64,000 nucleotides of DNA from CAZXEU01 sp965207385 (lineage in GTDB: Bacteria > Bacteroidota > Rhodothermia > Rhodothermales > Bin80). The stretch is taken from assembly GCA_965207385.1 (NCBI GenBank), contig CBDBLZ010000016.1:1-64000 (forward strand), read 5' to 3'. Below, piece after piece: positions 17,746-27,453 of the stretch (position 1 is the first letter of the stretch; each line of letters opens with the position of its first letter). Below the pieces are notes generated by a model. It searched no databases, was not told the origin of the DNA, and saw only the letters and a list, made by a program, of their open reading frames with translations. Made by a program: the position numbers and the translations under genes.

Positions 17746-18210
17746 CTAGTCCATAACGATGAGCACGAGATCGTACTCGTGGTCAATCACCTGAATGGGA
17801 TAGTCGAAATACGGAATGCGGTACCTGCCGCGGCTGTCTCTGGAAAGCTCTGTGGCATTGAAGGTCAAATAGCCACCTTCATACGATCCGCTGAAGCTGT
17901 AGTCAAGCATTCTTCGGCTGGCCGTCACGGTACGCTCGATTTCAAAGCGCCGCACCTGCTCAAAATCACTGCCGACGTGGAGCGACACATTGGTGATCTC
18001 GAAGCTTCTGCGCACCGTAACCGTTGCCGGCGTTGCACTCTGCTGTATGCCCTCTACAAAGATCCAGGCCCGCCTGGGCTGCCCGGTCCATTCCGTGGTG
18101 TCTTCCGGTGCCCGGGATGCAATGGTGACCCCCGCAGGAGTGGTAAGGCAGCCGGCGAACACTGCAAGAAGAGAAGCCCAAAGCGCCGTCGCCGCCAACA
18201 GTTGGCGCAT
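17746..18210 (-). CDS. Small lipoprotein of unknown function
   Basis: This 154-residue protein starts at the Met at 18210 (MRQLLAATALWASLLAVFAG then Cys), a good lipoprotein signal. The longer upstream open frame lacks one. The mature part is beta-rich with many aromatic and charged alternations (TVRRSFEITNVSLHVG, YEGGYLTFNATELSRD) and ends in IDHEYDLVLIVMD. I do not recognise a family. It is probably the first gene of a two-gene unit with the creatininase. Confidence 0.6.
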   Translation of the reverse strand: MRQLLAATALWASLLAVFAGCLTTPAGVTIASRAPEDTTEWTGQPRRAWIFVEGIQQSATPATVTVRRSFEITNVSLHVGSDFEQVRRFEIERTVTASRRMLDYSFSGSYEGGYLTFNATELSRDSRGRYRIPYFDYPIQVIDHEYDLVLIVMD

Positions 18211-18813
18211 AGTCTGCACCCGACTTGTGAACTGCCGCCCCGTGGAGCAGCATCCATTTTGTAATTCGTTTCTACCGGTCACTGCTCGATTGTTTCCGCC
18301 TATTGCTGCCGACACTATGGCACCCTCCGGGCCCAGAAGCCAGCGAATGCACGTGCAGCTGAGACAGGCTCGCCGCCCCGTTCCCATTGCGCGAAGGCAT
18401 ATTGCAGCGGCGTGCTGCCAGCGAGCAAGGCTGCCCCCTATTGCAGCCCCTGCCGGCCACTACAAGGCTTGCTCGCGTTGCGTGCAACCTCCACCTAGCG
18501 GACAGCAGACGGAAGGCTGTGCCAGCTCGGTGCGTGGTTGGGTAGCGCTTGCGGGGCGGCAGGGAATGCCATGGGGGCGAGCTATTTGTGCCACGCTCCG
18601 CTGAGGGTAAACGAAAGGGCAGCGGTCACACAGTCCGCGCATTTTCAATCAGGGCAATCCGGAACCTGCCCGCTTCATAATGGGGACGGAGCCAGACAAT
18701 ATCTTAGATGCAGGATAGCCAGGCCCCGTTAACGCCTTCCCGGGCCTCCCGATGAGTGAATCCTGAATCGGGAACGATTCGTGTCGTGAGCACCCAAGGC
18801 CACCTCGTCAGCA
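18211..18813. other. Intergenic gap, no feature recognised
   Basis: These 603 bases separate the divergent lipoprotein and phosphatase genes. Short open frames exist but none has recognisable domains or a signal peptide. The interval must hold promoters for both flanks; I could not identify convincing boxes. Confidence 0.4.
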
Positions 18814-19920
18814 ATGCATAAGCCTCCGTATTCTGATCGGCCGGACGAGGCTCCGGAGCCTGGCCTCGGCAGTACGCTGTGGAATGATCTCAAGGAGGCA
18901 GACTTTCAGGAATCGCTCCAACAGGATCTTCAGGACGTCTATGACTTCTACCTGGACCAGGGAAGTCGCAACAGGCTGAGCGAAATGTCTCGCGGCGCCA
19001 GAGCGCTGCACATGACGATCTGGCTAGTGAAGCGCAGCATCCTGCGCCTTTCACCGGCACGACGCGGGCTTATTCTGGTAAGTAGCCTGCTGTTTCTCTG
19101 GGGCTTTACAGGAAGCAATACGGCCCATCTGCTGGGATATGCCGCTCTCGCTCTCGTGCTGCTATTGGAACTCAAGGACAAGCTGCTTGCCCAGAACGAG
19201 CTGAAGTCGGGAAGAACGGTCCAGCTTGCCCTGATGCCCACGGACAGTCCCCGGTTTGCCGGCTGGGAAACATGGCTGTACACCCGTCCGTCGCGTGTCG
19301 TGGGCGGAGACCTGGTAGACTACCTGCAGATTAGTGAAAGCAAACTGGGGATAGCCATCGGTGATGTTGCCGGCAAGGGCCTGGGCGCCGCCTTGTTCAT
19401 GACGAAGCTGCAGTCCATGCTGCGTGCCATTGCGCCCAGGATGAAGTCATTGACCGAGTTTGCCGAGACGTTGAATGAGTTGCTGCGGCGAGACGGAATG
19501 CCGAGTCATTTCATTTCTCTTGCCTACCTGGAACTGGAGGCGAATGCCGGCAGGGTCCGTCTTGTGAATGCTGGCCATATGCCGCCGATCGTGATCCGGC
19601 ACGGCTCCGCAAAGGCGCTCGGCAAGGGCGGCGCTGCGCTTGGCCTTCTGGATGACGCAACCTATTCGGTACAGATAGCCGATCTCTTGCCGGGAGACCT
19701 GTTGCTCCTGTACTCCGACGGACTGACAGAGGCCCGAAACGAGAAGGGAGACTTTTTCGGAGACGAACGGCTTGCGCGTCTCGCTGGCACTATGGCCGGG
19801 CTCTCGGCCGCTGGTGCCGGGAAGCGGGTGCTTGCGGCCTACAATGCATTCATTCAGCGGGCGCGCCCCGCCGACGACTTGTCACTGGTCATCCTCCGCC
19901 GACTGCAACCCGAGCTCTGA
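18814..19920 (+). CDS. Membrane SpoIIE-type PP2C phosphatase
   Basis: This 368-residue protein has a helical N-terminus, two hydrophobic segments at about 85-105 and 107-125, and a C-terminal SpoIIE/RsbU-type serine phosphatase domain (about 145-365). The Mg/Mn-binding Asp motifs are intact: GGDLVDYL, GDVAGKGLGAALFM, YSDGLTEARNEKGDFFGDERL and ADDLSLVIL. Such enzymes dephosphorylate anti-sigma-factor antagonists in partner-switching pathways. No STAS-domain or anti-sigma kinase gene is nearby, so its partner is encoded elsewhere. The linker between membrane and catalytic domain lacks a recognisable sensor domain. Confidence 0.88.
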   Translation: MHKPPYSDRPDEAPEPGLGSTLWNDLKEADFQESLQQDLQDVYDFYLDQGSRNRLSEMSRGARALHMTIWLVKRSILRLSPARRGLILVSSLLFLWGFTGSNTAHLLGYAALALVLLLELKDKLLAQNELKSGRTVQLALMPTDSPRFAGWETWLYTRPSRVVGGDLVDYLQISESKLGIAIGDVAGKGLGAALFMTKLQSMLRAIAPRMKSLTEFAETLNELLRRDGMPSHFISLAYLELEANAGRVRLVNAGHMPPIVIRHGSAKALGKGGAALGLLDDATYSVQIADLLPGDLLLLYSDGLTEARNEKGDFFGDERLARLAGTMAGLSAAGAGKRVLAAYNAFIQRARPADDLSLVILRRLQPEL

Positions 19921-19945
19921 CTCGGACACGGCTCATCTGGCAATC

Positions 19946-19960
19946 GCGGGCCTTGCCCGC
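19946..19960 (+). terminator. Short hairpin after the phosphatase gene
   Basis: A perfect GCGGGC-CTT-GCCCGC inverted repeat lies 25 bases after the phosphatase stop and before the dipeptidase start. It lacks a T-tract, so it could be a weak terminator or an mRNA-stabilising stem. Confidence 0.3.
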
Positions 19961-20013
19961 AGATTCCGGCCCGGTATGCTTATGCCGGTTTCGATGGCAA
20001 TAATGGACGAGGG

Positions 20014-20970
20014 ATGAGGGGGATCTCTGGCCTATTTATCTGGGACAACCACGCGTGCATGCCGCTTCGCACCGACACGTCGTTCCTGCCTCAGCTTCAG
20101 CGGTACAGGGCAGCCGGCGTAGGCATGGTCGTGCTGAATGTGATGTTCGACAACATCATGCCCTGGCACCAGGGCGTGCAGGTACTGTCTGCCATGCGCT
20201 CATGGCTGCTGGAGCGCCCGGACGAATACCGCCTGGTGCAAACGGCGGAAGACGTCACGATGGCAACATCCGCGGGCAAGCTTGCAGTGGCATTTGATAT
20301 TGAGGGCATGTGTGGTCTCGGAGGCGAAGTGTCCATGGTCCGGACGTACTATGATCTGGGCGTGCGATGGATGCTGATTGCGTACAATCGCAACAATGAG
20401 GCCGGGGGAGGGTGCATGGATGAAGACGGCGGGCTGACGGCGTTCGGGCGCCGCGTCATCCGGGAGATGGAACGCACGGGTATGGGACTTTGCTGCAGCC
20501 ACACTGGCGAGAGAACGTGCATGGAGGCCTTCGAGTGGGCCCGCAATCCCGTCATGCTTTCGCACTCGAATCCCAGGGCGCTGGTCGATCATCCCCGGTG
20601 CGTGTCGGATGCCGTAATCCGGGCCTGTGCCCAAACCGGTGGCACAGTAGGCGTCACCGGATATGGCGCTTTCCTTCAGGGCGGCAGGACGACGGCCGAG
20701 AATTACTTCCGGCACATCGACTATGTCGTCGGCCTTGTGGGCCCCATGCATACGGCTCTCGCCAGCGATTACGTATTTGATCCGGACGAGCTCGAAGCGT
20801 TTGCGGGTAATCCACTGCTGGGCCCCTCGAAAGTCGTACCTCAGCTCTTCGCGCCTGAACAGTTCCCGGAACTGGTAAACGTGATGCTGGCGCGTGGCTA
20901 TAGCGACAGCGACGTGCGCGCCATAATGGGAGGCAACCTGCTTCGGCTTGCAGACGAGATCTGGCAATGA
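20014..20970 (+). CDS. Membrane dipeptidase family (peptidase M19)
   Basis: This 318-residue protein is an M19 renal-dipeptidase-like TIM-barrel metallopeptidase. Expected landmarks are FDIEGM (bridging Glu), LCCSHTGERT and MLSHSNPRALVDHPR (metal and substrate His), and LASDYVFD (catalytic Asp region). The first metal motif, usually DGHND, reads DNHACM here, so the second Asp is replaced. This may change metal binding or activity. The ATG at 20014 follows a purine-rich GACGAGGG. The stop overlaps the next gene by four bases (ATGA), implying coupled translation with the FAD oxidoreductase. No signal peptide is seen, so it is probably cytoplasmic. Confidence 0.85.
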   Translation: MRGISGLFIWDNHACMPLRTDTSFLPQLQRYRAAGVGMVVLNVMFDNIMPWHQGVQVLSAMRSWLLERPDEYRLVQTAEDVTMATSAGKLAVAFDIEGMCGLGGEVSMVRTYYDLGVRWMLIAYNRNNEAGGGCMDEDGGLTAFGRRVIREMERTGMGLCCSHTGERTCMEAFEWARNPVMLSHSNPRALVDHPRCVSDAVIRACAQTGGTVGVTGYGAFLQGGRTTAENYFRHIDYVVGLVGPMHTALASDYVFDPDELEAFAGNPLLGPSKVVPQLFAPEQFPELVNVMLARGYSDSDVRAIMGGNLLRLADEIWQ

Positions 20971-22148
20971 CCGATGTCGCCGTAATCGGGGCAGGCCTGA
21001 TAGGCTCCGCCGCTGCCCGGCACCTGGCCGAGTCCGGCTCTTCTGTGTTGCTGATAGGTGCGGCTGAAGGCAACACCATGCGCGTGCATGCCAGTCACTA
21101 CGACGAGGCGCGCATAACGCGCCGGCTCGGCCCCAACATGATCTGGTCCGACCTGGCGTCAGAGTCGATGCAGCGCTACAGCGACATCGAGATGAGATCC
21201 GGCATCCGGTTTCACAACCCCTGCGGCCACCTGCGCTGCGACCTGCTCCCGGAAAATGGCTCCAGTGAATTGAGCTTGGTGCGTGAGGTGTGCAAGCATC
21301 GGTCATTCGAATGGGCAGAATGCACGCATGAGGAAATTGCCAGCCGGTTTCCGGAGCTGGCCTTTCCGGCCGGCGGCGTATTTCATTGGGAGCCCGGACC
21401 GGCTGGCTTCATCAACCCCCGGCAGCTGATACGGGCGCAGATCCACCTGGCGCGCCGCGCCGGAGCTGCTGTTGTAGGCGCCGCAGCGGTCCGCGTAAGG
21501 AGGCGGGGCCGCGCCTTCGACATCCTGGACACCATGGGTAACAGGCATGCTTCCGGCCGCGTACTCGTGGCTGCCGGGGCGTACACAAACCTGTTCAGGC
21601 TGACGCCGGTTAGGCTCTTATTGAAAGTCCGGCCGGAAACAGTAGTGCTGATGGAAGTCGCGCCGGAGCTTCGTCGAGCGCTTTCGCGGATGCCGAGCCT
21701 GATATGGCACTTTCGCCATATTCCGGATGTCGGTTATGTTTACGTGCTGCCTCCGGTCGTCTATCCTGACGGAAGCTCATACGTAAAGATTGGATCGGAT
21801 TACGACCATCACCATAGTGTCTCATCACTGGACGAACTAGACGCTTTCATGCGCTCGGCAGGCAGCTCGCGCACAAGGGAGCGACTCATGCCTGTGCTGC
21901 AGTCCCTGATTCCACGCATGGCGGCAGCACGCACAGTATCCAAGCCATGCCTGCTCACCTACACTCCTACCGGATTCCCCATGGTTGATGAATTGGAAGC
22001 CGGCTGGTTTGTAGCCGCCGGAGGTTGCGGCAAGTCGGCCAAATCATCCGACCAGATCGGAAAGCTGGCGGCGCAACTGGTTCTGGACGAACCGTGGACG
22101 GGCTTTTCGCGTGCGACGTTTGGCGCAGTCCAGACCACTGATGAATAA
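20967..22148 (+). CDS. FAD-dependent amine oxidase (DAO family)
   Basis: This 393-residue protein opens with a Rossmann FAD-binding motif (VAVIGAGLIGSAAARHL) and continues as a DAO-fold flavoprotein resembling monomeric sarcosine or N-methyl-amino-acid oxidases. The C-terminal FAD-contact region reads GWFVAAGGCGKSAKSSDQIG and carries a Cys near the site where sarcosine oxidases attach FAD covalently. It is translationally coupled to the M19 dipeptidase by a four-base overlap. A plausible pathway is hydrolysis of a modified or D-residue dipeptide followed by oxidation of the released amino acid. That pathway is inference from gene order. Confidence 0.82.
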   Translation: MTDVAVIGAGLIGSAAARHLAESGSSVLLIGAAEGNTMRVHASHYDEARITRRLGPNMIWSDLASESMQRYSDIEMRSGIRFHNPCGHLRCDLLPENGSSELSLVREVCKHRSFEWAECTHEEIASRFPELAFPAGGVFHWEPGPAGFINPRQLIRAQIHLARRAGAAVVGAAAVRVRRRGRAFDILDTMGNRHASGRVLVAAGAYTNLFRLTPVRLLLKVRPETVVLMEVAPELRRALSRMPSLIWHFRHIPDVGYVYVLPPVVYPDGSSYVKIGSDYDHHHSVSSLDELDAFMRSAGSSRTRERLMPVLQSLIPRMAAARTVSKPCLLTYTPTGFPMVDELEAGWFVAAGGCGKSAKSSDQIGKLAAQLVLDEPWTGFSRATFGAVQTTDE

Positions 22149-22637
22149 CACTTGTTAGTTAAAGTGATACATTAACAATAGCCCCTGTTGCTGAGACAAT
22201 AAATCAAGGTCAAGGAAGAATCCAGCTGACTCACGGCGCTGGAAATTCAGCCGGACAGCACCCGGACCAACGCTCTAGGCCTTGAATTTGGTACACGCCG
22301 CGCCGCGCGCGTTCATGGCATCGCACGACCGCACTCTTGCTGACCTTGGGCCTCGCGCATATTGCCGCCAACCCGTTGCGACAGACTCGGTCCAATGGTC
22401 CCCTGGTCCGGCCTGGCTGCGGGCCAGGCTCCAGCACCCGAAATTGCATCGGCATAACAATTGGGCGCAGTCGCCACAGGGCAACCCTGGCGCCAAAAAG
22501 ATCTGCATCATCCCGCAAGGATTGGCTCCCGGTCCGGGGACAATGGCGAGCGGCCGCGGGTATTCTCGCGAACTGCAAGCATAGCGCCCTATATTACGCC
22601 GAGCCAAGCATTTTCTAATCTGCAGTTGAGGTGCCGG
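22149..22637. other. Intergenic gap with AT-rich inverted repeat
   Basis: No gene is recognised in these 489 bases. Just after the oxidase stop the sequence turns AT-rich (about 22145-22215). It contains TTGTTAGT at 22152-22159 and ATTAACAA at 22171-22178, an imperfect inverted repeat with 11 bases between the arms. This may be a terminator-like stem or a protein-binding site. Confidence 0.35.
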
Positions 22638-24128
22638 ATGCAAGTATTGCGAAGCGCGATCTGGGTGATCATCGTCATGTTGGGCGGCAGCGCGGTTGCT
22701 GCTGCACAGCCCGAGGAGGACTCTCGTTTTGTGGGGAGTTGGTCCGGAGAATTATCTGTCGAGGAACTCGGCATGAGCTTTCGCATGGCCTTTGATATTG
22801 CAGAGGATGAAGCCGGCACGCTGACGGCTACGTTTGCCAGTCCTGACCAGGGAGCATTTGACATCGCTGTGGACTCGGTATTGGTCGACGGAGATACCCT
22901 GCGCATAGTGCTGCTCATTGCCGCAGGCGAATTCACCGGCTCGCTGAGCGAGGACGGGCAGTCTGTAGAGGGGACCTGGGAGCAGGCAGGGTTCAGCATG
23001 CCCCTGGTGCTGGAGCGGTCCGAATCGATCATGCAGAGTGCCCGCCGGCAGGATCCGGTAGAACCCTACCCATACACCTCGGAAGAGGTAACCATTCAGA
23101 GCAGCGCTGAAGGCGTAACGCTGGCCGGCACGCTCACGCTGCCGGAGTCAGGACCCGTTGCGGCAGGCGTCGTGCTGATTTCCGGGTCAGGCCCCCAGAA
23201 TCGCGATTCCGAGATCAGCAATCACCGACCATTCCTGGTACTGTCTGACTACCTTACGCGCCGTGGCATTGCCGTGCTGCGCTATGATGACAGGGGACAC
23301 GCCGGATCTACAGGCAGCGTGCACAACGCGACTTCGGAGGATTTTGCGGAGGATGCGCGGGCGGCTCACGAATTCCTGGCAGTCCGTCCCGAACTGGAGG
23401 GGGCTCGCGTTGGCCTTCTGGGGCATAGCGAAGGCGGGATCATTGCTCCCATGGTCGCCACGGCATCGGCCGGCGTGGATTTCCTGATCCTGATGGCCGC
23501 GCCGGGAGAGGTGGGCGAAAACATCCTGATGGACCAGGTCATAGGGCAGGCTGAACAAAGCTATGAGGCCGCGCTCGACATGGCGCTGCAGATGGGGCCG
23601 GAGACTGCCGCCCAGATGGAGGAGATGTTCGACACCATGATCGATGCCGCGCGCATTTCGCAAGAGCGGATTTACGAAGTGCTCAAGACTGAAGCCGACA
23701 GCACCTTGGCTGCCGACGCGATTCGCTCCATCTTGATGGAGCAATTTGGCCAGATGGGCCAGGCAGGAATGGACGTGGACGAGATGGTTGATGCCCAGAT
23801 TCGCGGCATAAACAATGCATGGATGCGCTATTTCCTGACGTACGATCCGCGACCGACGCTTACTATGGTCACTGTGCCGGTTCTGGCAATAGGGGGTAGC
23901 AAGGACACACAGGTAAAATCTTCCACCAATCTTCCGGCTATCGAGGCAGCTCTGAATGAAGCGGGCAATGCAGACGCTACCGTAATCGAGTTGGAAGGCC
24001 TTAACCACATGTTCCAGACTGCGGAGACAGGCTATGTACTTGAATATGCTACCATCGAGGAGACCCTTGCCCCCGGTGTGCTGGAGCTCATAGGGGACTG
24101 GATCCTGGCCCTGGGCTCGGAAGAGTGA
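22638..24128 (+). CDS. Secreted alpha/beta hydrolase
   Basis: This 496-residue exported protein starts at ATG 22638, giving a signal peptide cleaved after AVAAAQ. An N-terminal beta-barrel-like domain (about 28-125, with FVGSWSGELSV and VEGTWEQAG) resembles the small binding domain attached to many Bacteroidota esterases. A serine hydrolase domain follows. It has an oxyanion segment (LISGSGPQNRD), nucleophile elbow GHSEGG, an Asp region (IGGSKDTQV) and a C-terminal catalytic His (LEGLNHMFQ). An acidic helical insertion at about 290-380 forms a lid. The substrate is unknown; acyl-ester or peptide hydrolysis are both possible. It appears monocistronic. Confidence 0.85.
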   Translation: MQVLRSAIWVIIVMLGGSAVAAAQPEEDSRFVGSWSGELSVEELGMSFRMAFDIAEDEAGTLTATFASPDQGAFDIAVDSVLVDGDTLRIVLLIAAGEFTGSLSEDGQSVEGTWEQAGFSMPLVLERSESIMQSARRQDPVEPYPYTSEEVTIQSSAEGVTLAGTLTLPESGPVAAGVVLISGSGPQNRDSEISNHRPFLVLSDYLTRRGIAVLRYDDRGHAGSTGSVHNATSEDFAEDARAAHEFLAVRPELEGARVGLLGHSEGGIIAPMVATASAGVDFLILMAAPGEVGENILMDQVIGQAEQSYEAALDMALQMGPETAAQMEEMFDTMIDAARISQERIYEVLKTEADSTLAADAIRSILMEQFGQMGQAGMDVDEMVDAQIRGINNAWMRYFLTYDPRPTLTMVTVPVLAIGGSKDTQVKSSTNLPAIEAALNEAGNADATVIELEGLNHMFQTAETGYVLEYATIEETLAPGVLELIGDWILALGSEE

Positions 24129-24383
24129 GCACGCAGCCGGTCGGCTGGCATGCGCTTCCGAGCCTTGGCCTGGGCGCTGCTGCAATTCAGTCTTGTCGCA
24201 TGGGCGGGCAGATTTTGGTGATCCGCCGCGGGAAGGTGCGACTCCTGGTGCCGCGATGCGCTCGTGCGCCCGGGCTGAGGCGTCGCTGCCTGCAAGGACC
24301 AGGCATTCGGAATTGATGGTCCCAGAGTCCGTCGGCCCGCTTGCCTAACTTCGCATCGTTCATTCCGCCATTCGTCGCATCTG

Positions 24384-25745
24384 ATGACCCGTAAACTTCT
24401 TACGGCTTCCGTGGTCGCCGCGCTTGGCGGACTGCTCTTTGGATTTGATACGGCTGTGATTTCCGGAGCCGAAGGCATGCTCCGGGAGCTTTACAGTCCT
24501 GCGTATGGTGCTCTCAGCAATGCCTTCGGGACTCCGGCATTCTGGCACGGCTTCCTGGTAGCCAGTGCGCTGGTGGGCACCATTGTCGGATCTATTGTAT
24601 TCGCGCGGCCGGCTGACCGCTACGGGAGGCGGCCTCTACTGGTGGTAATGGGGCTGCTTTACCTTTTTTCCGCCCTGGGAAGCGCGATAGCCTGGGATGC
24701 CGGGTCCTTCATGTTTTTCCGGCTCATTGGTGGCCTGGGCGTAGGCGGCGCTTCCGTGGTGGCCCCGCTCTACGTCGCCGAAATCGCTCCGGCCCGGTTT
24801 CGCGGCAGGCTGGTGGCCCTGGTTCAGCTCAATATCGTCTTTGGCATATTGCTGGCCTACCTGTCCAACTACATCATTGCCGGCATGGGGCTGGGCGAGG
24901 CGGAATGGCGATGGATGTTCGGCGTCGAAGCCGTGCCTGCTCTCGCTTTCACGCTCCTCCTGGCACTCAATCCGCGCAGTCCCCGGTGGCTGGTGGCGCA
25001 GGGACGCACCGAGGAAGCGTCGCAGGTGCTCGCTCTGGTCGGCACGGACGCTGGCAGCGTGGAAAGCGAAATTGCCGCCATTACCGATTCACTGGCCGAT
25101 GCAGCCCGCTACCTCAAGGAGCGCTTCTTCCAGAGGAAGTACCTGAAGCCCATTCTGCTTGCCGTGGCGATCGCCGCCTTCAACCAGCTCTCGGGAATCA
25201 ACGCCCTCATCTACTATACGCGCCGCATATTCGAAATGGCCGGTGCATCGGGAACGTCGGCCCTGCTGCAGTCTGTAATCATCGGAGGCACCAACCTTCT
25301 GGTCACCATGGCCGCTCTGGCCGTCATTGACCATTTTGGTCGCCGCAAGCTGATGCTGGTCGGCTCTATCGGTTACATCATCAGCCTGAGCGCCACGGCC
25401 GTTGCCTTCTACACGGAAACGTCCGGCCCGCTCGTGCTGGTTTGCCTGGTTGTGTTTATCGCCTCCCATGCCTTTGGCCAGGGCTCGGTAATTTGGGTAT
25501 TTATTGGCGAAGTGTTTCCAAACGCAGTCCGTGCACGGGGACAGGCGCTTGGCAGCTTTGTCCACTGGATCATGGCGGCACTGATATCGCTGACCTTCCC
25601 CATGATCGCTGAGATCTCCGGCGCCCACATCTTTGCCTTCTACGCGCTCTGCATGGTGGGTCAACTGGCCTGGGTACTCACCGTGATGCCGGAGACAAAG
25701 GGCGTGCCGCTGGAGGAACTGCAAAAGAAGCTCGGCCTTGGCTAG
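24384..25745 (+). CDS. Sugar porter family MFS transporter
   Basis: This 453-residue protein has 12 hydrophobic segments and sugar-porter signatures: GGLLFGFDTAVISGAEGML at the start, DRYGRRPLL in loop 2-3, NPRSPRWLVAQGRTEEA after span 6, QLSGINALIYYTRRIF in span 7, DHFGRRKLM in loop 8-9 and PETKGVPLEEL at the C-terminus. These features fit xylose, galactose or glucose:H+ symporters; the exact sugar is unknown. In loop 2-3 the usual Gly before the Asp is part of ARPADRYGRR. The next gene, an SSS symporter, is on the same strand 116 bases later. Confidence 0.92.
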   Translation: MTRKLLTASVVAALGGLLFGFDTAVISGAEGMLRELYSPAYGALSNAFGTPAFWHGFLVASALVGTIVGSIVFARPADRYGRRPLLVVMGLLYLFSALGSAIAWDAGSFMFFRLIGGLGVGGASVVAPLYVAEIAPARFRGRLVALVQLNIVFGILLAYLSNYIIAGMGLGEAEWRWMFGVEAVPALAFTLLLALNPRSPRWLVAQGRTEEASQVLALVGTDAGSVESEIAAITDSLADAARYLKERFFQRKYLKPILLAVAIAAFNQLSGINALIYYTRRIFEMAGASGTSALLQSVIIGGTNLLVTMAALAVIDHFGRRKLMLVGSIGYIISLSATAVAFYTETSGPLVLVCLVVFIASHAFGQGSVIWVFIGEVFPNAVRARGQALGSFVHWIMAALISLTFPMIAEISGAHIFAFYALCMVGQLAWVLTVMPETKGVPLEELQKKLGLG

Positions 25746-25861
25746 GTACGCGCCCCATTACACGAGCCTGTATGCGAGCCACAAACGGGCGTAGCTTGCA
25801 CATGGACACGCCTTGGTTTCTGGACCCAGGACTGAATACTCTCCCGGACTGACCCGCCGCC

Positions 25862-27409
25862 ATGCTAACCGGCCTTGACTACGCGGTCCTAGTCATTTAC
25901 CTCGTCGGCGTCGCCGCCCTCGGAATACGAATGGGCGGACGCCAGCGCAGTACGGCAGACTATTTCCTGGGTGGCAGGGACTTGCCCTGGTGGGCGGTGT
26001 GCTTTTCGGTGGTGGCTACCGAGACCAGTACACTAACCGTAATCAGCGTGCCGGCCGTGGCCTACGGCGGCAGCATGACTTTTCTGCAGATTACGCTGGG
26101 CTACATCCTGGGACGGATAGCGGTGAGCATGCTGCTGCTGCCCCGGTACTTCTCCGGCAGCCTGGTGACGGCATACGCGTTTCTGGGACAGCGATTCGGT
26201 GACGGCATGCGGGCGACAGCGTCCGTAACGTTTCTCGTGACGCGGCTCCTGGCGGACGGCGTGCGGCTTTTTGCCACGGCCATTCCACTCAAGGTCATTG
26301 CGGATAGCGCGGGCCTGGCCGTGTTCGGTGCCCCGGTGTCCTATCTGCAAATCATCCTGGTGCTGGCTGTCATCACCATCATCTATACCCTCATCGGTGG
26401 CATCCGCGCCGTGGTCTGGATGGACGTGGTCCAGATGATCCTGTATCTCGGAGGCGGGATCCTGGCTGTAGTGCTGCTTGCCAATGCCGTCCCAGACGGC
26501 TTTTGGACCATGGCCGCCGCAGAAGGAAAGACCAGAATCCTGGATTTTGGCGCGGGCCAGTCGCTCTCGGAGTGGTTCACCGAGCCCTACGTATTTGCCA
26601 CCGCCGTCATTGGCGGGGCCGTGTTTTCCATGGCATCGCACGGGACGGACCAGCTGATCGTGCAGCGGCTGCTCACGTGCCGGACCCTGGAAGGCGGCAA
26701 GAAGGCACTGATAGGAAGCGGCATTATCGTTGCCGCCCAATTCGGCCTGTTCCTGTTTGTCGGGCTCCTGCTCTGGGGCTACTACGGTGGCAGCACTCCG
26801 GCCGAATTGGGACTCTCCAGAGGGGACGAGATATTTCCCAAGTACATACTGGAAGGAATCCCGGCCGGACTGTCGGGGCTGCTGCTGGCAGGCATTGTGG
26901 CAGCTGCCATGAGCACACTGTCGTCTTCGCTGAACGCGCTTGCCTCTTCTACGGTCATGGACCTCTATGAAAGGCTGCGCCGCAAGCCCCTGGCGGAAAA
27001 GCGTGCGCTGCTTGTTTCTCGCGGGTTTACCCTCTTGTGGGGTGTGTTATTCGTGCTCTTTGCGAGTCTGTTCGAGGACACGCAAAACCCGATCGTAGAG
27101 CTTGGTCTGGCCATTGCCTCCTTTACCTACGGCGGCCTGATCGGCGTCTTCCTGCTGGGCCTGGTGTCCCGGGCCGCCCGGCAGACGGATGCCATTGTCG
27201 CATTCGTCTTGTCCGTGGCCTTCATGACCGTCATCATTTTCGGACTGTGGTTTAGTCCGCAGGAGGGATGGGTTTTTGCCTTTGACCCGTTCGGTGACCT
27301 GGCGGCCTCCCGGGGACTGCGATCCGTGGGATGGCCCTGGTACACCGTGGTGGGAGGAGGCATTACGATGGCCATTGGATCATTGCTTTCCCTGCGTCAT
27401 AGAGCCTAG
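25862..27409 (+). CDS. Sodium:solute symporter (SSS family)
   Basis: This 515-residue membrane protein has about 13 hydrophobic segments. Family landmarks are the N-terminal DYAVLVIYLVGVAALGI, the ADYFLGGRDLPWW segment, VVATETSTLTVISVPAVAYGG in span 2, and SMASHGTDQLIVQRLLTCR around the sodium-site loop. The closest recalled types are sodium/sugar or sodium/sialic-acid cotransporters, but the substrate is undetermined. Together with the preceding sugar porter it suggests a carbohydrate uptake neighbourhood, although no catabolic enzyme is adjacent. Confidence 0.9.
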   Translation: MLTGLDYAVLVIYLVGVAALGIRMGGRQRSTADYFLGGRDLPWWAVCFSVVATETSTLTVISVPAVAYGGSMTFLQITLGYILGRIAVSMLLLPRYFSGSLVTAYAFLGQRFGDGMRATASVTFLVTRLLADGVRLFATAIPLKVIADSAGLAVFGAPVSYLQIILVLAVITIIYTLIGGIRAVVWMDVVQMILYLGGGILAVVLLANAVPDGFWTMAAAEGKTRILDFGAGQSLSEWFTEPYVFATAVIGGAVFSMASHGTDQLIVQRLLTCRTLEGGKKALIGSGIIVAAQFGLFLFVGLLLWGYYGGSTPAELGLSRGDEIFPKYILEGIPAGLSGLLLAGIVAAAMSTLSSSLNALASSTVMDLYERLRRKPLAEKRALLVSRGFTLLWGVLFVLFASLFEDTQNPIVELGLAIASFTYGGLIGVFLLGLVSRAARQTDAIVAFVLSVAFMTVIIFGLWFSPQEGWVFAFDPFGDLAASRGLRSVGWPWYTVVGGGITMAIGSLLSLRHRA

Positions 27410-27453
27410 TTCGCGCGGCGAATTCGCAAAGCAGAAATCTGGGGTTCCGGCAA

